Notes: generated by a model from the sequence alone, not told the origin. 64,000 nt of DNA from Cyclobacteriaceae bacterium (GCA_013141055.1 JABFRS010000002.1:434001-498000), one strand, 5' to 3'; positions 54,736 to 64,000 are shown, counted from the first letter of the stretch. Program-made: numbers and translations.

Positions 54736-55275
54736 ATGAACGAAAAGGATCTTTTTGAGAGAATTCAGAAAGGTGACGAGAAGGCCCTTGAGTTGATTTA
54801 CAAGAAGTACTATCGGATGATGACCAAATTGGTCATTACCAATAGTGGCACGGAGGAAGAGGCGCGGGATGTTTATCAGGATGCCCTGGTGGTATTCTGG
54901 CAAAAGGCCCGATCCGGAAATCTGGTTCTCACCTCAAAAATGAGTACCTACATCTACAGTATTTGTCAGAACCTGTGGAGAAAAGAACTGGATCGGAAAA
55001 AGAGGTTGTCGAATGAGGAAAAGGACTCATCGGAGTCCATGGATCTCGATGGCCCTGAACGCGAAAAGATCATCGCCAAGTGCATGGAGCAATTGGGTGA
55101 AACTTGCCGCAAGGTTTTGATGTTTTATTACTTTGATGAGATGTCGATGCAGGAGATAGCAGATAAACTGGGATTCGCCAATACCGACACCGCCAAGACA
55201 AAGAAATATAAGTGTAAACAAAAACTCGACGAACTCGTGAAAACACAATATTCGGAGAGTGACTTTTTAGATTAA
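54736..55275 (+). CDS. ECF-type RNA polymerase sigma factor
   Basis: A 179-residue sigma-70 family factor of the extracytoplasmic-function class. Region 2 spans about residues 8-95 (GDEKALELIYKKYYRMM, DVYQDALVVFWQKA), and region 4 about 115-170 with the helix-turn-helix MSMQEIADKLGFANTDTAKTKKYKCKQKL. I use the ATG at 54736; an in-frame GTG at 54703 would add 11 residues. The next gene, three bases downstream, is its likely anti-sigma factor. Confidence 0.9.
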   Translation: MNEKDLFERIQKGDEKALELIYKKYYRMMTKLVITNSGTEEEARDVYQDALVVFWQKARSGNLVLTSKMSTYIYSICQNLWRKELDRKKRLSNEEKDSSESMDLDGPEREKIIAKCMEQLGETCRKVLMFYYFDEMSMQEIADKLGFANTDTAKTKKYKCKQKLDELVKTQYSESDFLD

Positions 55276-55278
55276 GAC

Positions 55279-56112
55279 ATGGAGAATTTTGAATTAATTG
55301 ACGACTATCTCTCCCACCGGCTCAACGAGCAGGAGACAAAAGCATTTGAGCAACAAATGCAGGGAGATCCTTCTTTGAAAAAGGAAGTGGACTTTCAACG
55401 TCAGATCATTGAAGGTGTTCAAAAGGCAAGAACGCTTGAATTGAAGACCATGCTGAACAATGTTCCGGTTGGTGGAAGCACTATGTGGAGTGGTGGAAAA
55501 ATTGCTGCATCCGTTGTCTCTGCAGGTCTTGTTGCTACATTCCTTTATGTCTATCTGAATGGTGATCAAAGTGAATTGATCGTTTCAGAAAATCAACCTC
55601 TGACAGAACAAGTCGAAGAAAAACAGGATATTACTAAAGAAGAAAATATTGTCCCTTCTATCGCAGAAGTGAAAGATTCTGTTGACAGTGAGCCAGTAGT
55701 TCAACAACAAAAACCCGCTAAGAAAGCCAAGGTTACTACCCCTGTTCGCAAACCTGAAATTAAGGTTGTAGATCCATCTGCAGAGATGAATGATTCAGAA
55801 GAAGCCAAGTCATCCAATTCCGTAAGCGATCGTGGACAGATTTCACAATCGAAAATGGAAGTGATCACAGGCACCGCAGACAAGAAGCATAATTTCCATT
55901 ATCAATTCTCACAAGGAAAGCTTGTACTGCTAGGACCTTTTGACAAGAGTCTTTACGAGATCCTTGAGATCCATGGTGATGGTCATGCAGTGTTCCTCTT
56001 CTATAAAGAGAACTATTATCTCCTTGACGAAAACCAATCATCTATCACCGAGCTTCAGGCGATTCGTGAAGGACAGCTCCTGAAAAAGCTTAAAGAATAC
56101 AGAGGACGCTAG
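55279..56112 (+). CDS. Probable anti-sigma factor, single-pass membrane protein
   Basis: A 277-residue protein. The cytoplasmic N-terminus (about 1-70: ELIDDYLSHRLNEQETKAFEQQM) looks like the sigma-binding part of Bacteroidota anti-sigma factors; a membrane segment follows at about 75-95 (IAASVVSAGLVATFLYVYL), and then a long, low-complexity, charged periplasmic region and a C-terminal folded part (about 195-277). The zinc HXXXCXXC motif is absent. The role is inferred from position behind the ECF gene and from the topology. Confidence 0.7.
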   Translation: MENFELIDDYLSHRLNEQETKAFEQQMQGDPSLKKEVDFQRQIIEGVQKARTLELKTMLNNVPVGGSTMWSGGKIAASVVSAGLVATFLYVYLNGDQSELIVSENQPLTEQVEEKQDITKEENIVPSIAEVKDSVDSEPVVQQQKPAKKAKVTTPVRKPEIKVVDPSAEMNDSEEAKSSNSVSDRGQISQSKMEVITGTADKKHNFHYQFSQGKLVLLGPFDKSLYEILEIHGDGHAVFLFYKENYYLLDENQSSITELQAIREGQLLKKLKEYRGR

Positions 56113-56136
56113 ATTACACAAGCATTTATATCTTTT

Positions 56137-56166
56137 AAAATCCCCTTCACAAAAGGGGATTTTTTT
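56137..56166 (+). terminator. Terminator of the sigma/anti-sigma unit
   Basis: Stem AAAATCCCCTT (56137-56147) with AAGGGGATTTT (56153-56163), 5-base loop, then T residues to 56166. It separates this unit from the ftsX operon. Confidence 0.9.
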
Positions 56167-56194
56167 ATTTATGCCAAAATCAGTGATCCTTGCC

Positions 56195-56202
56195 TATCTT
56201 TA
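56195..56202 (+). promoter_or_regulatory. Candidate -7 element before ftsX
   Basis: TATCTTTA matches TAnnTTTG except for the last base and lies nine bases before the ftsX ATG. No good -33 box was found. If used, the ftsX message would be nearly leaderless. Confidence 0.35.
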
Positions 56203-56210
56203 CCGCCTGA

Positions 56211-57104
56211 ATGGCCAAAGAATTTAAAGTCAAAAAGAAGAAACTCGGGAGCTACCCGTTTTTCAGCGTAGTGTTCAGCATTACACTGGCTTTGTTTGTG
56301 GTTGGAATATTCGGAGTGCTGGTGATCTATGCCGAGTCCCTCTCCATCATCGTAAAAGAAAATGTGAAGATCCAGGTGTACCTGAAGAATCAACTGGATC
56401 CTAAAGAGATCAAAGCCATTGAAAAGCAACTGGCTTCCTCCGACTTCATTGTAAAAGACACGGTGAAGAAACCTATCGTCTTCATTTCAAAAGAATCTGC
56501 AGCCAAGCAGTTTATTCAGGATACCGGTGAAGACTTTCAGAAATTCCTGGGTGAAAATCCGTTACGCGATGCATACCTGGTAGCGGTAGATCCTGCTTTT
56601 CACACAAAAGAAAATCTTGCTGCCATTAAAGCGAAAGTTGAAAAGATCAATGGCGTATTTCAGGTGTATTATGTTGAGAGTCTTATTGAATCGATCAATA
56701 AGAATATTGCAAAGATCGGACTTGTACTATTGGGATTAGCGTCAGTGCTTATCATCATCGTCGTGATGCTGATCAACAGCACTCTGAGACTTGCTCTGTT
56801 CTCACAAAGATTCTTAATACGAAGCATGCAACTGGTGGGTGCGACCCGTGGATTTATCCAATGGCCATTCATCTACCGGGCAGTTTTACATGGAGCGTTG
56901 GCTGGATTGATTGCCTGCGGACTGATCTGGGGCGTTATTCAATTTGGACACCGTAGAATTGAAGAGCTGAGGATGCTTGAAAATCAGGAAAGGCTTTTGA
57001 TCCTTCTTGGCAGTCTCCTCGCAATGGGTATTTTTGTTGCTGTTATCAGCACCTGGAGAGCGGTGCACAAGTATTTAAAGCTCTCATTGGACGAATTATT
57101 TTAG
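56211..57104 (+). CDS. ftsX: Cell-division protein FtsX
   Basis: A 297-residue permease-like subunit of the FtsEX complex, which controls peptidoglycan hydrolases at the division site. It has one N-terminal membrane helix (about 20-42), an extracytoplasmic domain (about 45-165, starting KENVKIQVYLK) and three C-terminal helices. Residues NSTLRLALFSQRFLIRSMQLVGATRGFI form the conserved cytoplasmic loop. ftsE is not beside it in this window. It is the first gene of the five-gene operon with DUF3098, uppP, truB and ribF. Confidence 0.92.
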   Translation: MAKEFKVKKKKLGSYPFFSVVFSITLALFVVGIFGVLVIYAESLSIIVKENVKIQVYLKNQLDPKEIKAIEKQLASSDFIVKDTVKKPIVFISKESAAKQFIQDTGEDFQKFLGENPLRDAYLVAVDPAFHTKENLAAIKAKVEKINGVFQVYYVESLIESINKNIAKIGLVLLGLASVLIIIVVMLINSTLRLALFSQRFLIRSMQLVGATRGFIQWPFIYRAVLHGALAGLIACGLIWGVIQFGHRRIEELRMLENQERLLILLGSLLAMGIFVAVISTWRAVHKYLKLSLDELF

Positions 57105-57108
57105 TGAT

Positions 57109-57312
57109 ATGAACAAACTTCCTTTCGGAAAGAAAAATTATCAGCTCATGGTCATCGGCCTTATTGTACTGGCTGTAGGCTTCACCATCATGAGTCTCGA
57201 CAATCAGCCCCATGGCTTTGGTTTCCTTGGACTTACACTCGGACCTATCATTGTGATGGGAGGATTTATCCTGGAGCTGTATGCGATCCTTTACAAGCCG
57301 GTTGATAAATAA
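57109..57312 (+). CDS. DUF3098 small membrane protein
   Basis: A 67-residue protein with two hydrophobic segments (LMVIGLIVLAVGFTIMSL and LTLGPIIVMGGFILELYAIL). The pattern fits DUF3098, found almost only in Bacteroidota and usually between ftsX and uppP, as here. The function is unknown; a role near the division site or lipid carrier is suggested only by position. Confidence 0.85.
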   Translation: MNKLPFGKKNYQLMVIGLIVLAVGFTIMSLDNQPHGFGFLGLTLGPIIVMGGFILELYAILYKPVDK

Positions 57313-57321
57313 TATTATCCA

Positions 57322-58119
57322 ATGTCGATCCTTCAGGCTATTGTCCTGGCAATCATCGAAGGCTTAACAGAATTTCTGCCGGTATCTTCCACCGGACATA
57401 TGATCATTGCATCTTCTTTCATGAAGATATCCTCTGATCCTTTCGTTAAAACATTTACCATTGCTATTCAGCTGGGCGCGATTGCTTCCGTTGTAGTTCT
57501 CTACTGGAAAAGATTTTTTCAAACCTGGAAATTCTATTTTGTCCTCCTGGTGGGATTCATTCCTGCCGCAATCGCAGGTCTTTTATTCAATGATAAGATC
57601 GATCAGTTGCTTGAACGTGTTGACGTCGTTGGCTGGATGTTAATCATTGGCGGAATCGTTCTGCTTTTCATTGACAGGATGTTCACTCCCACTTCAGAAA
57701 TTAAGAACAATGAAGAAGTATCTTTCATGCAGGCTTTGAAGATTGGATTATTCCAATGCATTGCCATGGTTCCAGGAGTGTCACGATCAGCTGCCACTAT
57801 TATTGGTGGTCTGACGCAAGGTCTGACAAAGAAGACGGCTGCTGAATTCTCTTTCTTTCTTGCGGTTCCTACCATGCTGGCGGCAACGGGCTATAAGCTT
57901 CTGAAATTTTATCTCGAAGGCAACTCTTTTGGTCAGAATGAAATCATGCTGCTGGCCGTTGGAAACATTGTAGCCTTTGGAGTCGCTATGGTTGCGATCA
58001 GGTATTTCATTGATTTTCTCACCCGTCACGGATTCAAAATTTTCGGATACTACCGAATTATCGTTGGCATAATCCTGTTACTTCTGTATTACTTTGGTGC
58101 AGAAATAGAGGTGTTGTGA
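57322..58119 (+). CDS. uppP: Undecaprenyl-diphosphatase
   Basis: A 265-residue integral membrane enzyme of the BacA/UppP family that dephosphorylates undecaprenyl diphosphate so the lipid carrier can be reused in peptidoglycan synthesis. The two signatures are [15 protein letters not shown] and [13 protein letters not shown]. About eight hydrophobic segments are seen. Overproduction of this family gives bacitracin resistance. The stop codon overlaps the truB start. Confidence 0.95.
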   Translation: MSILQAIVLAIIEGLTEFLPVSSTGHMIIASSFMKISSDPFVKTFTIAIQLGAIASVVVLYWKRFFQTWKFYFVLLVGFIPAAIAGLLFNDKIDQLLERVDVVGWMLIIGGIVLLFIDRMFTPTSEIKNNEEVSFMQALKIGLFQCIAMVPGVSRSAATIIGGLTQGLTKKTAAEFSFFLAVPTMLAATGYKLLKFYLEGNSFGQNEIMLLAVGNIVAFGVAMVAIRYFIDFLTRHGFKIFGYYRIIVGIILLLLYYFGAEIEVL

Positions 58120-58814
58120 CAACAAAAGAAGAAGGAAGCATTTTTCTGGTGAATAAGCCTGTCCGTTGGACTTCCTTCGACGTCGTGGCACGCATGCGAC
58201 GCATTCTCAAGATGAAAAAGATCGGACATGCCGGAACACTCGATCCCCTCGCCTCCGGACTGCTGATCATCTGCACAGGAAAGATGACCAAGAGCATTGA
58301 AAGCTTTCAGGGTCTTGGCAAAGAATACACCGGCAAATTCACATTAGGTCAGACTACTGCTTCGTATGATCTGGAGACAGAGACTTCCCCTGCAGTGGAT
58401 ATTTCCAATGTGACGGATGAACAGATCCTGGCCGTCGCAAAGACCTTTGTAGGAAACATTCAACAGATCCCTCCTATTCATTCTTCCATTTGGGTAAACG
58501 GAAGACGCGCTTATAAATTTGCCCGGCAGGGACAGGAAGTTGTTCTCCAGCCAAGAGAGGTGGAAATAAAAGAGTTTGAGATCACTAAAATTGAAAAGCC
58601 GGAAGTGAGTTTCCGGATTGTCTGTTCAAAAGGAACTTACATCAGAAGTCTGGCCAACGATCTTGGTAGTGCGTTGGGTGTTGGTGCACATCTTTCTGAA
58701 TTGACACGCACTGCAGTAGGTGAATACAAATTAAAAGATGCAGAAACTCTGGAAGCGATCAAAGCACGAATCGTAGGACCCGGAAGTATCAATCAACCAC
58801 AGATCATTGAATGA
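58116..58814 (+). CDS. truB: tRNA pseudouridine-55 synthase
   Basis: A 232-residue enzyme that makes pseudouridine 55 in the T-loop of tRNA. The catalytic Asp43 lies in [22 protein letters not shown] and [15 protein letters not shown] are family blocks. The start is GTG in the four-base GTGA overlap with uppP. Compared with enterobacterial TruB (about 314 residues) it lacks the C-terminal PUA domain, which is normal in this phylum. Confidence 0.94.
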   Translation: MTTKEEGSIFLVNKPVRWTSFDVVARMRRILKMKKIGHAGTLDPLASGLLIICTGKMTKSIESFQGLGKEYTGKFTLGQTTASYDLETETSPAVDISNVTDEQILAVAKTFVGNIQQIPPIHSSIWVNGRRAYKFARQGQEVVLQPREVEIKEFEITKIEKPEVSFRIVCSKGTYIRSLANDLGSALGVGAHLSELTRTAVGEYKLKDAETLEAIKARIVGPGSINQPQIIE

Positions 58815-59737
58815 AAATCTATCATACACTGGATGATTTCACGCGACTTGAATATGCAGTTGTAACCAGCGGCACGTTTGATGGAGTGCATCTGGGGCAT
58901 CGGAAGATCCTTGGCAGGTTGAAAGAGATTGCAGAAAAGAATAATGGTGAAACTGTGGTGATTACTTTCTGGCCGCATCCGCGCCTTGTTCTTAAACCCG
59001 ATGACACTTCCCTCAAATTATTAAACACCTTTGAAGAGAAAGCTGCACTGTTGAAAGAGCAGGGAATACAGCATCTTATCAGAATTCCATTCACGAAAGA
59101 ATTCTCACAGATCTCTTCCCTGGATTTCATAAGAAATATTCTTGTTGAAAAGATCGGCACACGAAAGCTGGTGATCGGCTACGACCATCGCTTTGGGAAA
59201 AATCGTGAGGGAAGCTTTGATCAGCTTAAGCTGAATGCTCCGGAGTATGGATTTGAGGTTGAAGAGATACCAAGGCAGGACATTGATCATGTGGGTGTGA
59301 GCTCTTCCAAGATCAGGAAAGGACTTGAAGAAGGAGATGTCACAACTGCAAGGCAACTTTTAGGGCAATCTTATTCTATTACGGGCAGAGTTGTAAAGGG
59401 AGATCGTCTTGGGAGAGTGTTGGGGTTCCCAACTGCCAACATTGACCTTGACACTCATTACAAGCTGATACCCGCAGAAGGAATTTATGCCGTTCAAATT
59501 CAATATGCAGGTGTTGAATATGGAGGAATGCTCTACATCGGAAACCGGCCGACGATCAATGGAACAAGAAGATCCATTGAGGTAAATATTTTTAATTTTG
59601 ACAAGGAGATTTACGGTGAGAATCTGACAGTGACCTTTGAAAAACTTTTGCGTGCTGATCTGAAGTTCAATGATCTCGATGAGCTCAAGAATCAGATGCA
59701 CAAGGATAAAGAAGAAGCACTGCTGGCATTGAGCTGA
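58811..59737 (+). CDS. ribF: Bifunctional riboflavin kinase / FAD synthetase
   Basis: A 308-residue enzyme that phosphorylates riboflavin to FMN and adenylates FMN to FAD. The N-terminal FAD synthetase half has the nucleotidyltransferase motif GTFDGVHLGHRKIL and the SSSKIRK loop; the C-terminal kinase half (from about residue 185) starts GRVVKGDRLGRVLGFPTANI. Its start overlaps truB by four bases, making it the last gene of the operon. ribE lies separately at 11980. Confidence 0.95.
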   Translation: MKIYHTLDDFTRLEYAVVTSGTFDGVHLGHRKILGRLKEIAEKNNGETVVITFWPHPRLVLKPDDTSLKLLNTFEEKAALLKEQGIQHLIRIPFTKEFSQISSLDFIRNILVEKIGTRKLVIGYDHRFGKNREGSFDQLKLNAPEYGFEVEEIPRQDIDHVGVSSSKIRKGLEEGDVTTARQLLGQSYSITGRVVKGDRLGRVLGFPTANIDLDTHYKLIPAEGIYAVQIQYAGVEYGGMLYIGNRPTINGTRRSIEVNIFNFDKEIYGENLTVTFEKLLRADLKFNDLDELKNQMHKDKEEALLALS

Positions 59738-59806
59738 AATAATTTATTACTATTTCATATAAGATTAAGTGCAATCTTGTAACCTTCCATTAAAAAAGAA
59801 CAAGTC

Positions 59807-60502
59807 ATGATCAATAAGGTAGTGACCAACGCAGACGAGGCTATCAAAGACATGGCGGATAACAATACGCTGATGATCGGAGGCTTTGGTCTTTGCGGAA
59901 TTCCGGAAAATTGTATTGCCGCTATCCTTCGCAAAGGTGTGAAAGGATTGACGTGCATCTCCAACAATGCGGGAGTAGATGACTTCGGAATCGGCCTGAT
60001 GTTGAAGAAGAGACAAGTGAAGAAAATGATCTCCTCTTATGTGGGAGAAAATGCTGAGTTCGAACGTCAGCTTCTTTCAGGAGAACTGGAAGTGGAACTG
60101 ATCCCGCAGGGGACGCTGGCAGAACGCGTCCGGGCAGGAGGTGCAGGAATTCCCGCCTTCTTTACACCTGCCGGAGTTGGAACGGAAGTGGCTGAGGGCA
60201 AGGAAACGCGGGAGTTTGACGGAAAGGTATACCTAATGGAAAAGTGGCTGAAGGCTGATTTTTCACTCGTAAAAGCCTGGAAAGGAGATACTTCCGGCAA
60301 TCTGGTCTATCGGGGAACAGCACGGAATTTTAACCCCATGATGGCTTCAGCTGGCGTGATCACCATTGCTGAAGTTGAAGAACTTGTACCGGTTGGAGAG
60401 CTCGATCCCAATAACATCCACACACCAGGGATCTTTGTTCACCGCATTTTTCAGGGTAAGGATTATGAGAAGAGAATTGAACAGAGAACGGTGACCAAAT
60501 AG
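59807..60502 (+). CDS. scoA: 3-oxoacid CoA-transferase, subunit A
   Basis: A 231-residue alpha subunit of a succinyl-CoA:3-ketoacid CoA-transferase type enzyme, which transfers CoA between acyl groups. The glycine-rich motif [13 protein letters not shown] near residue 25 is diagnostic, and [16 protein letters not shown] follows. It pairs with the beta subunit 44 bp downstream. It would activate acetoacetate for use as a carbon source. The specific acid donor cannot be told from sequence. Confidence 0.92.
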   Translation: MINKVVTNADEAIKDMADNNTLMIGGFGLCGIPENCIAAILRKGVKGLTCISNNAGVDDFGIGLMLKKRQVKKMISSYVGENAEFERQLLSGELEVELIPQGTLAERVRAGGAGIPAFFTPAGVGTEVAEGKETREFDGKVYLMEKWLKADFSLVKAWKGDTSGNLVYRGTARNFNPMMASAGVITIAEVEELVPVGELDPNNIHTPGIFVHRIFQGKDYEKRIEQRTVTK

Positions 60503-60546
60503 AAGATTGACGATACTCAAACAGATAATAAAACTCTGACATTGAT

Positions 60547-61203
60547 ATGCTTGACAAAGTAGGAATTGCGAAACGCATTGCACAGGAAGTAAGAGATGGT
60601 ATGTATATCAATCTTGGTATTGGTATTCCAACATTGGTTGCGAATTATATTCCCAGGAATATGAACGTTGTGCTTCAATCAGAAAATGGATTGCTGGGGA
60701 TTGGACCTTTCCCAACGGAAGACCAGGTTGATCCTGATCTCATCAACGCTGGCAAACAGACGATCACCATGATGCCGGGCTCTGCTTTGTTCAGTTCAGC
60801 AGAAAGTTTCGGTATGATCCGTAGCGGCAAAGTAGATCTTACCATTCTTGGTGCGATGGAAGTTTCAGAGAATGGAGACATCGCCAACTGGAAAGTTCCG
60901 GGAAAGATGGTGAAAGGTATGGGCGGTGCGATGGATCTGGTTGCTTCTGCAAAAAATATTATCGTTGCGATGCAGCATTGCAGCAAAGAGGGAGCGTCGA
61001 AGCTTCTTAAGAAATGTTCACTGCCGATAACCGGTTTGGGTTGTGTAAAGAAGATTGTGTCTGATCTTGCGGTGCTGGATGTATTACCTGGCGGTGGTTT
61101 CAAATTACTTGAACGTGCACCGGGTGTGACGGTGGAGCAGATTGTTGACGCTACGGAAGGAAAACTTCTCATTGAAGGAGACATCCGGGAAATGGTAGTT
61201 TAG
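60547..61203 (+). CDS. scoB: 3-oxoacid CoA-transferase, subunit B
   Basis: A 218-residue beta subunit of the same transferase. The catalytic Glu lies in LQSENGLLGIGPFP near residue 43, where it forms the covalent CoA thioester. LGIGIPTLVANYIP and KMVKGMGGAMDLV are family blocks. With the alpha subunit it forms the active heterooligomer. The 130 bp before gldC contain a TAACTTTA element (61284-61291) that may be the gldC promoter. Confidence 0.93.
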   Translation: MLDKVGIAKRIAQEVRDGMYINLGIGIPTLVANYIPRNMNVVLQSENGLLGIGPFPTEDQVDPDLINAGKQTITMMPGSALFSSAESFGMIRSGKVDLTILGAMEVSENGDIANWKVPGKMVKGMGGAMDLVASAKNIIVAMQHCSKEGASKLLKKCSLPITGLGCVKKIVSDLAVLDVLPGGGFKLLERAPGVTVEQIVDATEGKLLIEGDIREMVV

Positions 61204-61333
61204 AAATCGCAGTCACATCACAGCTCTTGACGAAAAGATCATTTTCACGATCGACTCAACCATTAAATTCAACTCCAAAATCTTAACTTTACGCCTCATT
61301 TAATTTTCAACTCTCAAATCTTCTACCTGACTC

Positions 61334-61663
61334 ATGAAAAAAAGCAGCATCAACTTCACGATACACCTCGACTCCAGCAATGTTCCAGAAAAAATCGAGT
61401 GGGATGCGACTGAAAAACCGGACTCAGGTCTTTCTGAGACCAAGGCGATCAGCATTAATCTCTGGGATCATGTTCAGAAGAATACGATGCGTATTGACCT
61501 GTGGGCCAAGGACATGCCGGTAGATGAAATGAAACGATTCTATATTGATTGTGTAGGAGGCTTAAGTCAGAGTGTGCTCAGTTCAACCGGAGATGAATAC
61601 ATCGCAAACGAAATGAATGCGCTTTGTGAGCGACTTGCGAAGCATCTGAAAGAATCCAAATAA
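61334..61663 (+). CDS. gldC: Gliding motility protein GldC
   Basis: A 109-residue soluble protein matching GldC throughout (STIN-like start KKSSINFTIHLDSSNVPEKIEWDA and LWDHVQKNTMRIDLWAKDMP). GldC is a cytoplasmic protein linked to gliding motility in Flavobacterium, where it improves but is not essential for movement. No other gld or type IX secretion gene is in the window. Its presence supports the Bacteroidota assignment. Confidence 0.92.
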   Translation: MKKSSINFTIHLDSSNVPEKIEWDATEKPDSGLSETKAISINLWDHVQKNTMRIDLWAKDMPVDEMKRFYIDCVGGLSQSVLSSTGDEYIANEMNALCERLAKHLKESK

Positions 61664-61732
61664 CTGATATTCTTTGTAGTACGGGTAGGTTTTTCGTTGG
61701 GTAATTGGTTTCAAAAAAGGTCACCACAATCG

Positions 61733-61762
61733 TTTGTTTTCGGGCAAATTCTTGTAGATTTA
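61733..61762 (+). promoter_or_regulatory. Candidate promoter of the TonB receptor gene
   Basis: TTTG (61733-61736) and TAGATTTA (61755-61762), spaced 18 bp, resemble the Bacteroidota consensus with one mismatch in the -7 box. The ATG follows 25 bp later. Confidence 0.45.
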
Positions 61763-61787
61763 TCAAAATAAACCATAAAAACCCTTT

Positions 61788-64000
61788 ATGAATAAACTCT
61801 ACATGCGGTCGCTCCTCCCCCTCATCTTCCTTTTTTTGGGTGCAGCGAATCTAATGGCTCAGACCACTGTCTCTGGTACAGTGAAAGATGCCGCCGGTGA
61901 AACCCTCGCAGGTGTTAACATCGTGGTGAAAGGAAGAGTGATTGGAACAATCACCGATACAAACGGAAAATATGATCTCAAAATAAGCGATGCACCACCG
62001 ATAACGTTGGTTTTTTCATTTATAGGGTTCAAGACACAAGAGATTGAAGTTAAAGATGCAAGCACTACTGCACTTGACATTGCTCTTGAAGAGCAAACAC
62101 TTCTTGGACAGGAAGTGGTTGTGGCTGCTTCCCGTATGGAAGAGAGCATTCTGAAGTCTCCGGTTACTGTTGAGAAAATGGATATCCTTGGAATCCGCTC
62201 AGCACCAACTCCAGACTTCTATGATGGTCTTGCCAATCTTAAAGGAGTTCAGGCAAATTCAGGAAGCTTAAACTTCACAGCCATTAACACACGTGGTTTT
62301 GCTACTATCGCCAACGTACGTTTCGTACAGTGGGTGGATGGAATGGATACACAGGCTCCCCTTTTGAATTTCCCTACTGGTAACATCATTGGTATCGGAG
62401 AACTTGATGCTGAAAGCGTTGAGTTGATTCCAGGAGCAGCATCGGCTCTCTATGGACCGAATGCATTCAACGGTATTATGGTTATGAAAAGCAAAAGCCC
62501 GTTTGACTATCAGGGTTTAAGTGCTCAGGTAAAGTATGGTATCACGAACTCAACTGCTGCCGGAACCAATCCACTTGGAACTTACAGCGTTCGTTATGCA
62601 AAAGCCTTCAATAACAAATTCGCTTTCAAGCTGAACGCATCTTTGCTTCAGGGAAAAGACTGGTTGGGTAATGATTACTCAACGGATCGCAATAATGCTG
62701 ATTCAAAAACCAACCTTAGCGGAAACAGAGACTTTGACGGATTGAATCTTTACGGAGATGAAACCCGCATCAATGTTCCGGTTCCAAGCATTGGAACTAT
62801 TACCCGTACCGGTTTCAGAGAACAAGACATTGTGGATGACCGCGAAGCCAAGAGCATCAAGTTTGATGGTGCCCTTCACTATCGTCCTACTGACAAGATT
62901 GAAATCCTTTATAACTATCGCTACGGCGGTGGAAGCTCAATCTACCAGGGAGCTGAAAAATATGCTCTAAGAGATTTTACCCAGCAGTTCCACAAACTGG
63001 AAGTGAAGGGAGATAACTTTTTTGTAAGAGCTTATCAGACTGCAACAGACGCGGCTAAGTCATACAACCTCTCTGCATTGGGAGCTTATATGAATGAGTC
63101 TTACTCTGCATCTGCAACACAATGGGTTCCTGATTTCGTTTTGGCAATGCAGGGATATATTCCCGGAACTGCTGCTGGAAATCCTAATGCTGCAAGAGCT
63201 TATGCTGACCGCAACCGTCCTGAGCCAGGAACTGCTGCTTTCACTTCACTTGTAGATGCTGTTAAGGCTAACTACTTCCAGAAGACACCCACTAATAGCT
63301 ATACTGACAAGAACGGTGGCGTTCATGCAGTGGGCGGTGGTGCATCCTTCCAGGATAATTCAAAACTCAGACACGTAGAGGCGAACTACAAGTTCCTTAA
63401 TCAGATTCAATTTGCAGAAATTCAAGTGGGTGGTAACTTCAGACAGTACGATTTGTTCTCTAACGGAACGATCTTCAATGAAGGACCTGATGACGGTGTG
63501 AATTTCAATCGTATCATCATCAACGAGTATGGTATCTATACACAGATCGCGAAGACTTTTGCTGAAAAGCTGAAGCTGACCGGATCTATTCGTTACGATA
63601 AGAACGAGAATTTTGAAGGACGCGTTACGCCTCGCTTCTCTGCGGTTTATGAGTTGAATAAAGACAACAACATCCGTGCATCGTTCCAGACTGGTTTCAG
63701 AAATCCTGACACACAGGCTCAGTTTATCTTCTTCCCTTCTTCCGGCGGTACATTGCTTGGAAGCACTGAAAAGAATGCTGCGCGTTATGGCATCCACAAC
63801 GGTGGAGCATGGACACAAACTTCTTACAATGCATTCATAGCTTCCGGTGGAACACTTGATCCAACAACCGGAACTCCAGTAGGTGGCAATGCATCACTTC
63901 TGGCAACAGCTAATGTTAAATATGTACAGCCTGAAACACTTCAATCTGTTGAATTAGGTTACAAAGGTTTGATCGCTTCGAGCGTACTGGTTGACTTGAA
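61788..64000 (+). CDS. TonB-dependent receptor, cut by the window edge
   Basis: The first 737 codons of an outer-membrane receptor; the stop codon lies beyond the window. A signal peptide ends near residue 25 (NLMAQ). A carboxypeptidase-like domain follows (TVSGTVKDAAGETLAGVNIVV), then the plug domain from about residue 115 (VVAASRMEESILKSPVTVEKM, with SALYGPNAFNGIM) and much of the beta-barrel. It has the plan of large Bacteroidota nutrient receptors, but no SusD-like partner can be seen in the window. The substrate is unknown. The frame is open with no stop through the right edge. Confidence 0.88.
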   Translation, partial: MNKLYMRSLLPLIFLFLGAANLMAQTTVSGTVKDAAGETLAGVNIVVKGRVIGTITDTNGKYDLKISDAPPITLVFSFIGFKTQEIEVKDASTTALDIALEEQTLLGQEVVVAASRMEESILKSPVTVEKMDILGIRSAPTPDFYDGLANLKGVQANSGSLNFTAINTRGFATIANVRFVQWVDGMDTQAPLLNFPTGNIIGIGELDAESVELIPGAASALYGPNAFNGIMVMKSKSPFDYQGLSAQVKYGITNSTAAGTNPLGTYSVRYAKAFNNKFAFKLNASLLQGKDWLGNDYSTDRNNADSKTNLSGNRDFDGLNLYGDETRINVPVPSIGTITRTGFREQDIVDDREAKSIKFDGALHYRPTDKIEILYNYRYGGGSSIYQGAEKYALRDFTQQFHKLEVKGDNFFVRAYQTATDAAKSYNLSALGAYMNESYSASATQWVPDFVLAMQGYIPGTAAGNPNAARAYADRNRPEPGTAAFTSLVDAVKANYFQKTPTNSYTDKNGGVHAVGGGASFQDNSKLRHVEANYKFLNQIQFAEIQVGGNFRQYDLFSNGTIFNEGPDDGVNFNRIIINEYGIYTQIAKTFAEKLKLTGSIRYDKNENFEGRVTPRFSAVYELNKDNNIRASFQTGFRNPDTQAQFIFFPSSGGTLLGSTEKNAARYGIHNGGAWTQTSYNAFIASGGTLDPTTGTPVGGNASLLATANVKYVQPETLQSVELGYKGLIASSVLVDL

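Overview
The window looks like chromosomal DNA of a Bacteroidota bacterium, most probably a free-living member of the Cytophagales. The reasons are a GldC gliding-motility gene, TonB-dependent receptors with a carboxypeptidase-like N-terminal domain, a DUF3098 gene beside ftsX, promoters of the TTTG-N19-TAnnTTTG type, and almost no Shine-Dalgarno sequences. I see no tRNA, rRNA, CRISPR array, insertion sequence or phage gene. The taxonomic placement is inference from gene content.

Layout. 4-1649 (minus): a CoA-type Nudix hydrolase and a TPR lipoprotein. 1819-8969: a complete histidine operon hisGDCBHAF(IE), preceded by a His-rich leader peptide and a terminator/antiterminator attenuator. 9002-14319: a flavoprotein without redox cysteines, a PAP2 phosphatase, a DUF937-like protein, riboflavin synthase and a secreted M20-type amidohydrolase. 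14410-16160: a membrane protein, a winged-helix regulator, a small membrane protein and a DUF2306 protein, with two near-identical 15-bp palindromes that look like shared operators. 16223-24708: DUF72, an SDR dehydrogenase, a GH63-type glucosidase, a PD40/OmpA envelope protein, cysS and yidD. 24806-28731: a GMC oxidoreductase with a four-cysteine cluster, its small partner subunit and a Tat-exported Gfo/Idh oxidoreductase. 28736-34025: NudK, a secreted EEP-family hydrolase, an ACMSD-like decarboxylase, a secreted Cys-rich protein, a 220-bp array of 11-bp tandem repeats, trhO and mogA. 34035-41316: an M23 peptidase, then a run of secreted proteins holding two caspase-fold enzymes (TPR-CHAT and WD40-caspase), each preceded by a beta-barrel-like gene.

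41364-44436 (minus): a metal-handling trio of TonB receptor, HMA protein and HYC_CC_PP protein. 44542-45192: pcm. 45209-50062 (minus): the threonine operon thrA-thrB-thrC with a Thr/Ile-rich leader peptide. 50391-54129: a thioesterase, an unknown protein and a membrane pyrophosphatase with a strong consensus promoter. 54208-56112: DUF2147, an ECF sigma factor and a probable anti-sigma partner. 56211-59737: ftsX, DUF3098, uppP, truB and ribF in one tight operon. 59807-61663: the two subunits of a 3-oxoacid CoA-transferase, then gldC. 61788 to the right edge: a TonB-dependent receptor cut by the window.

The most informative non-coding signals are the two amino-acid leader peptides (His and Thr/Ile), the paired operators at 14414 and 15384, and the 11-bp repeat array at 31969-32188. 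The best candidate for an undescribed system is the secreted CHAT/caspase cluster at 35083-41316.
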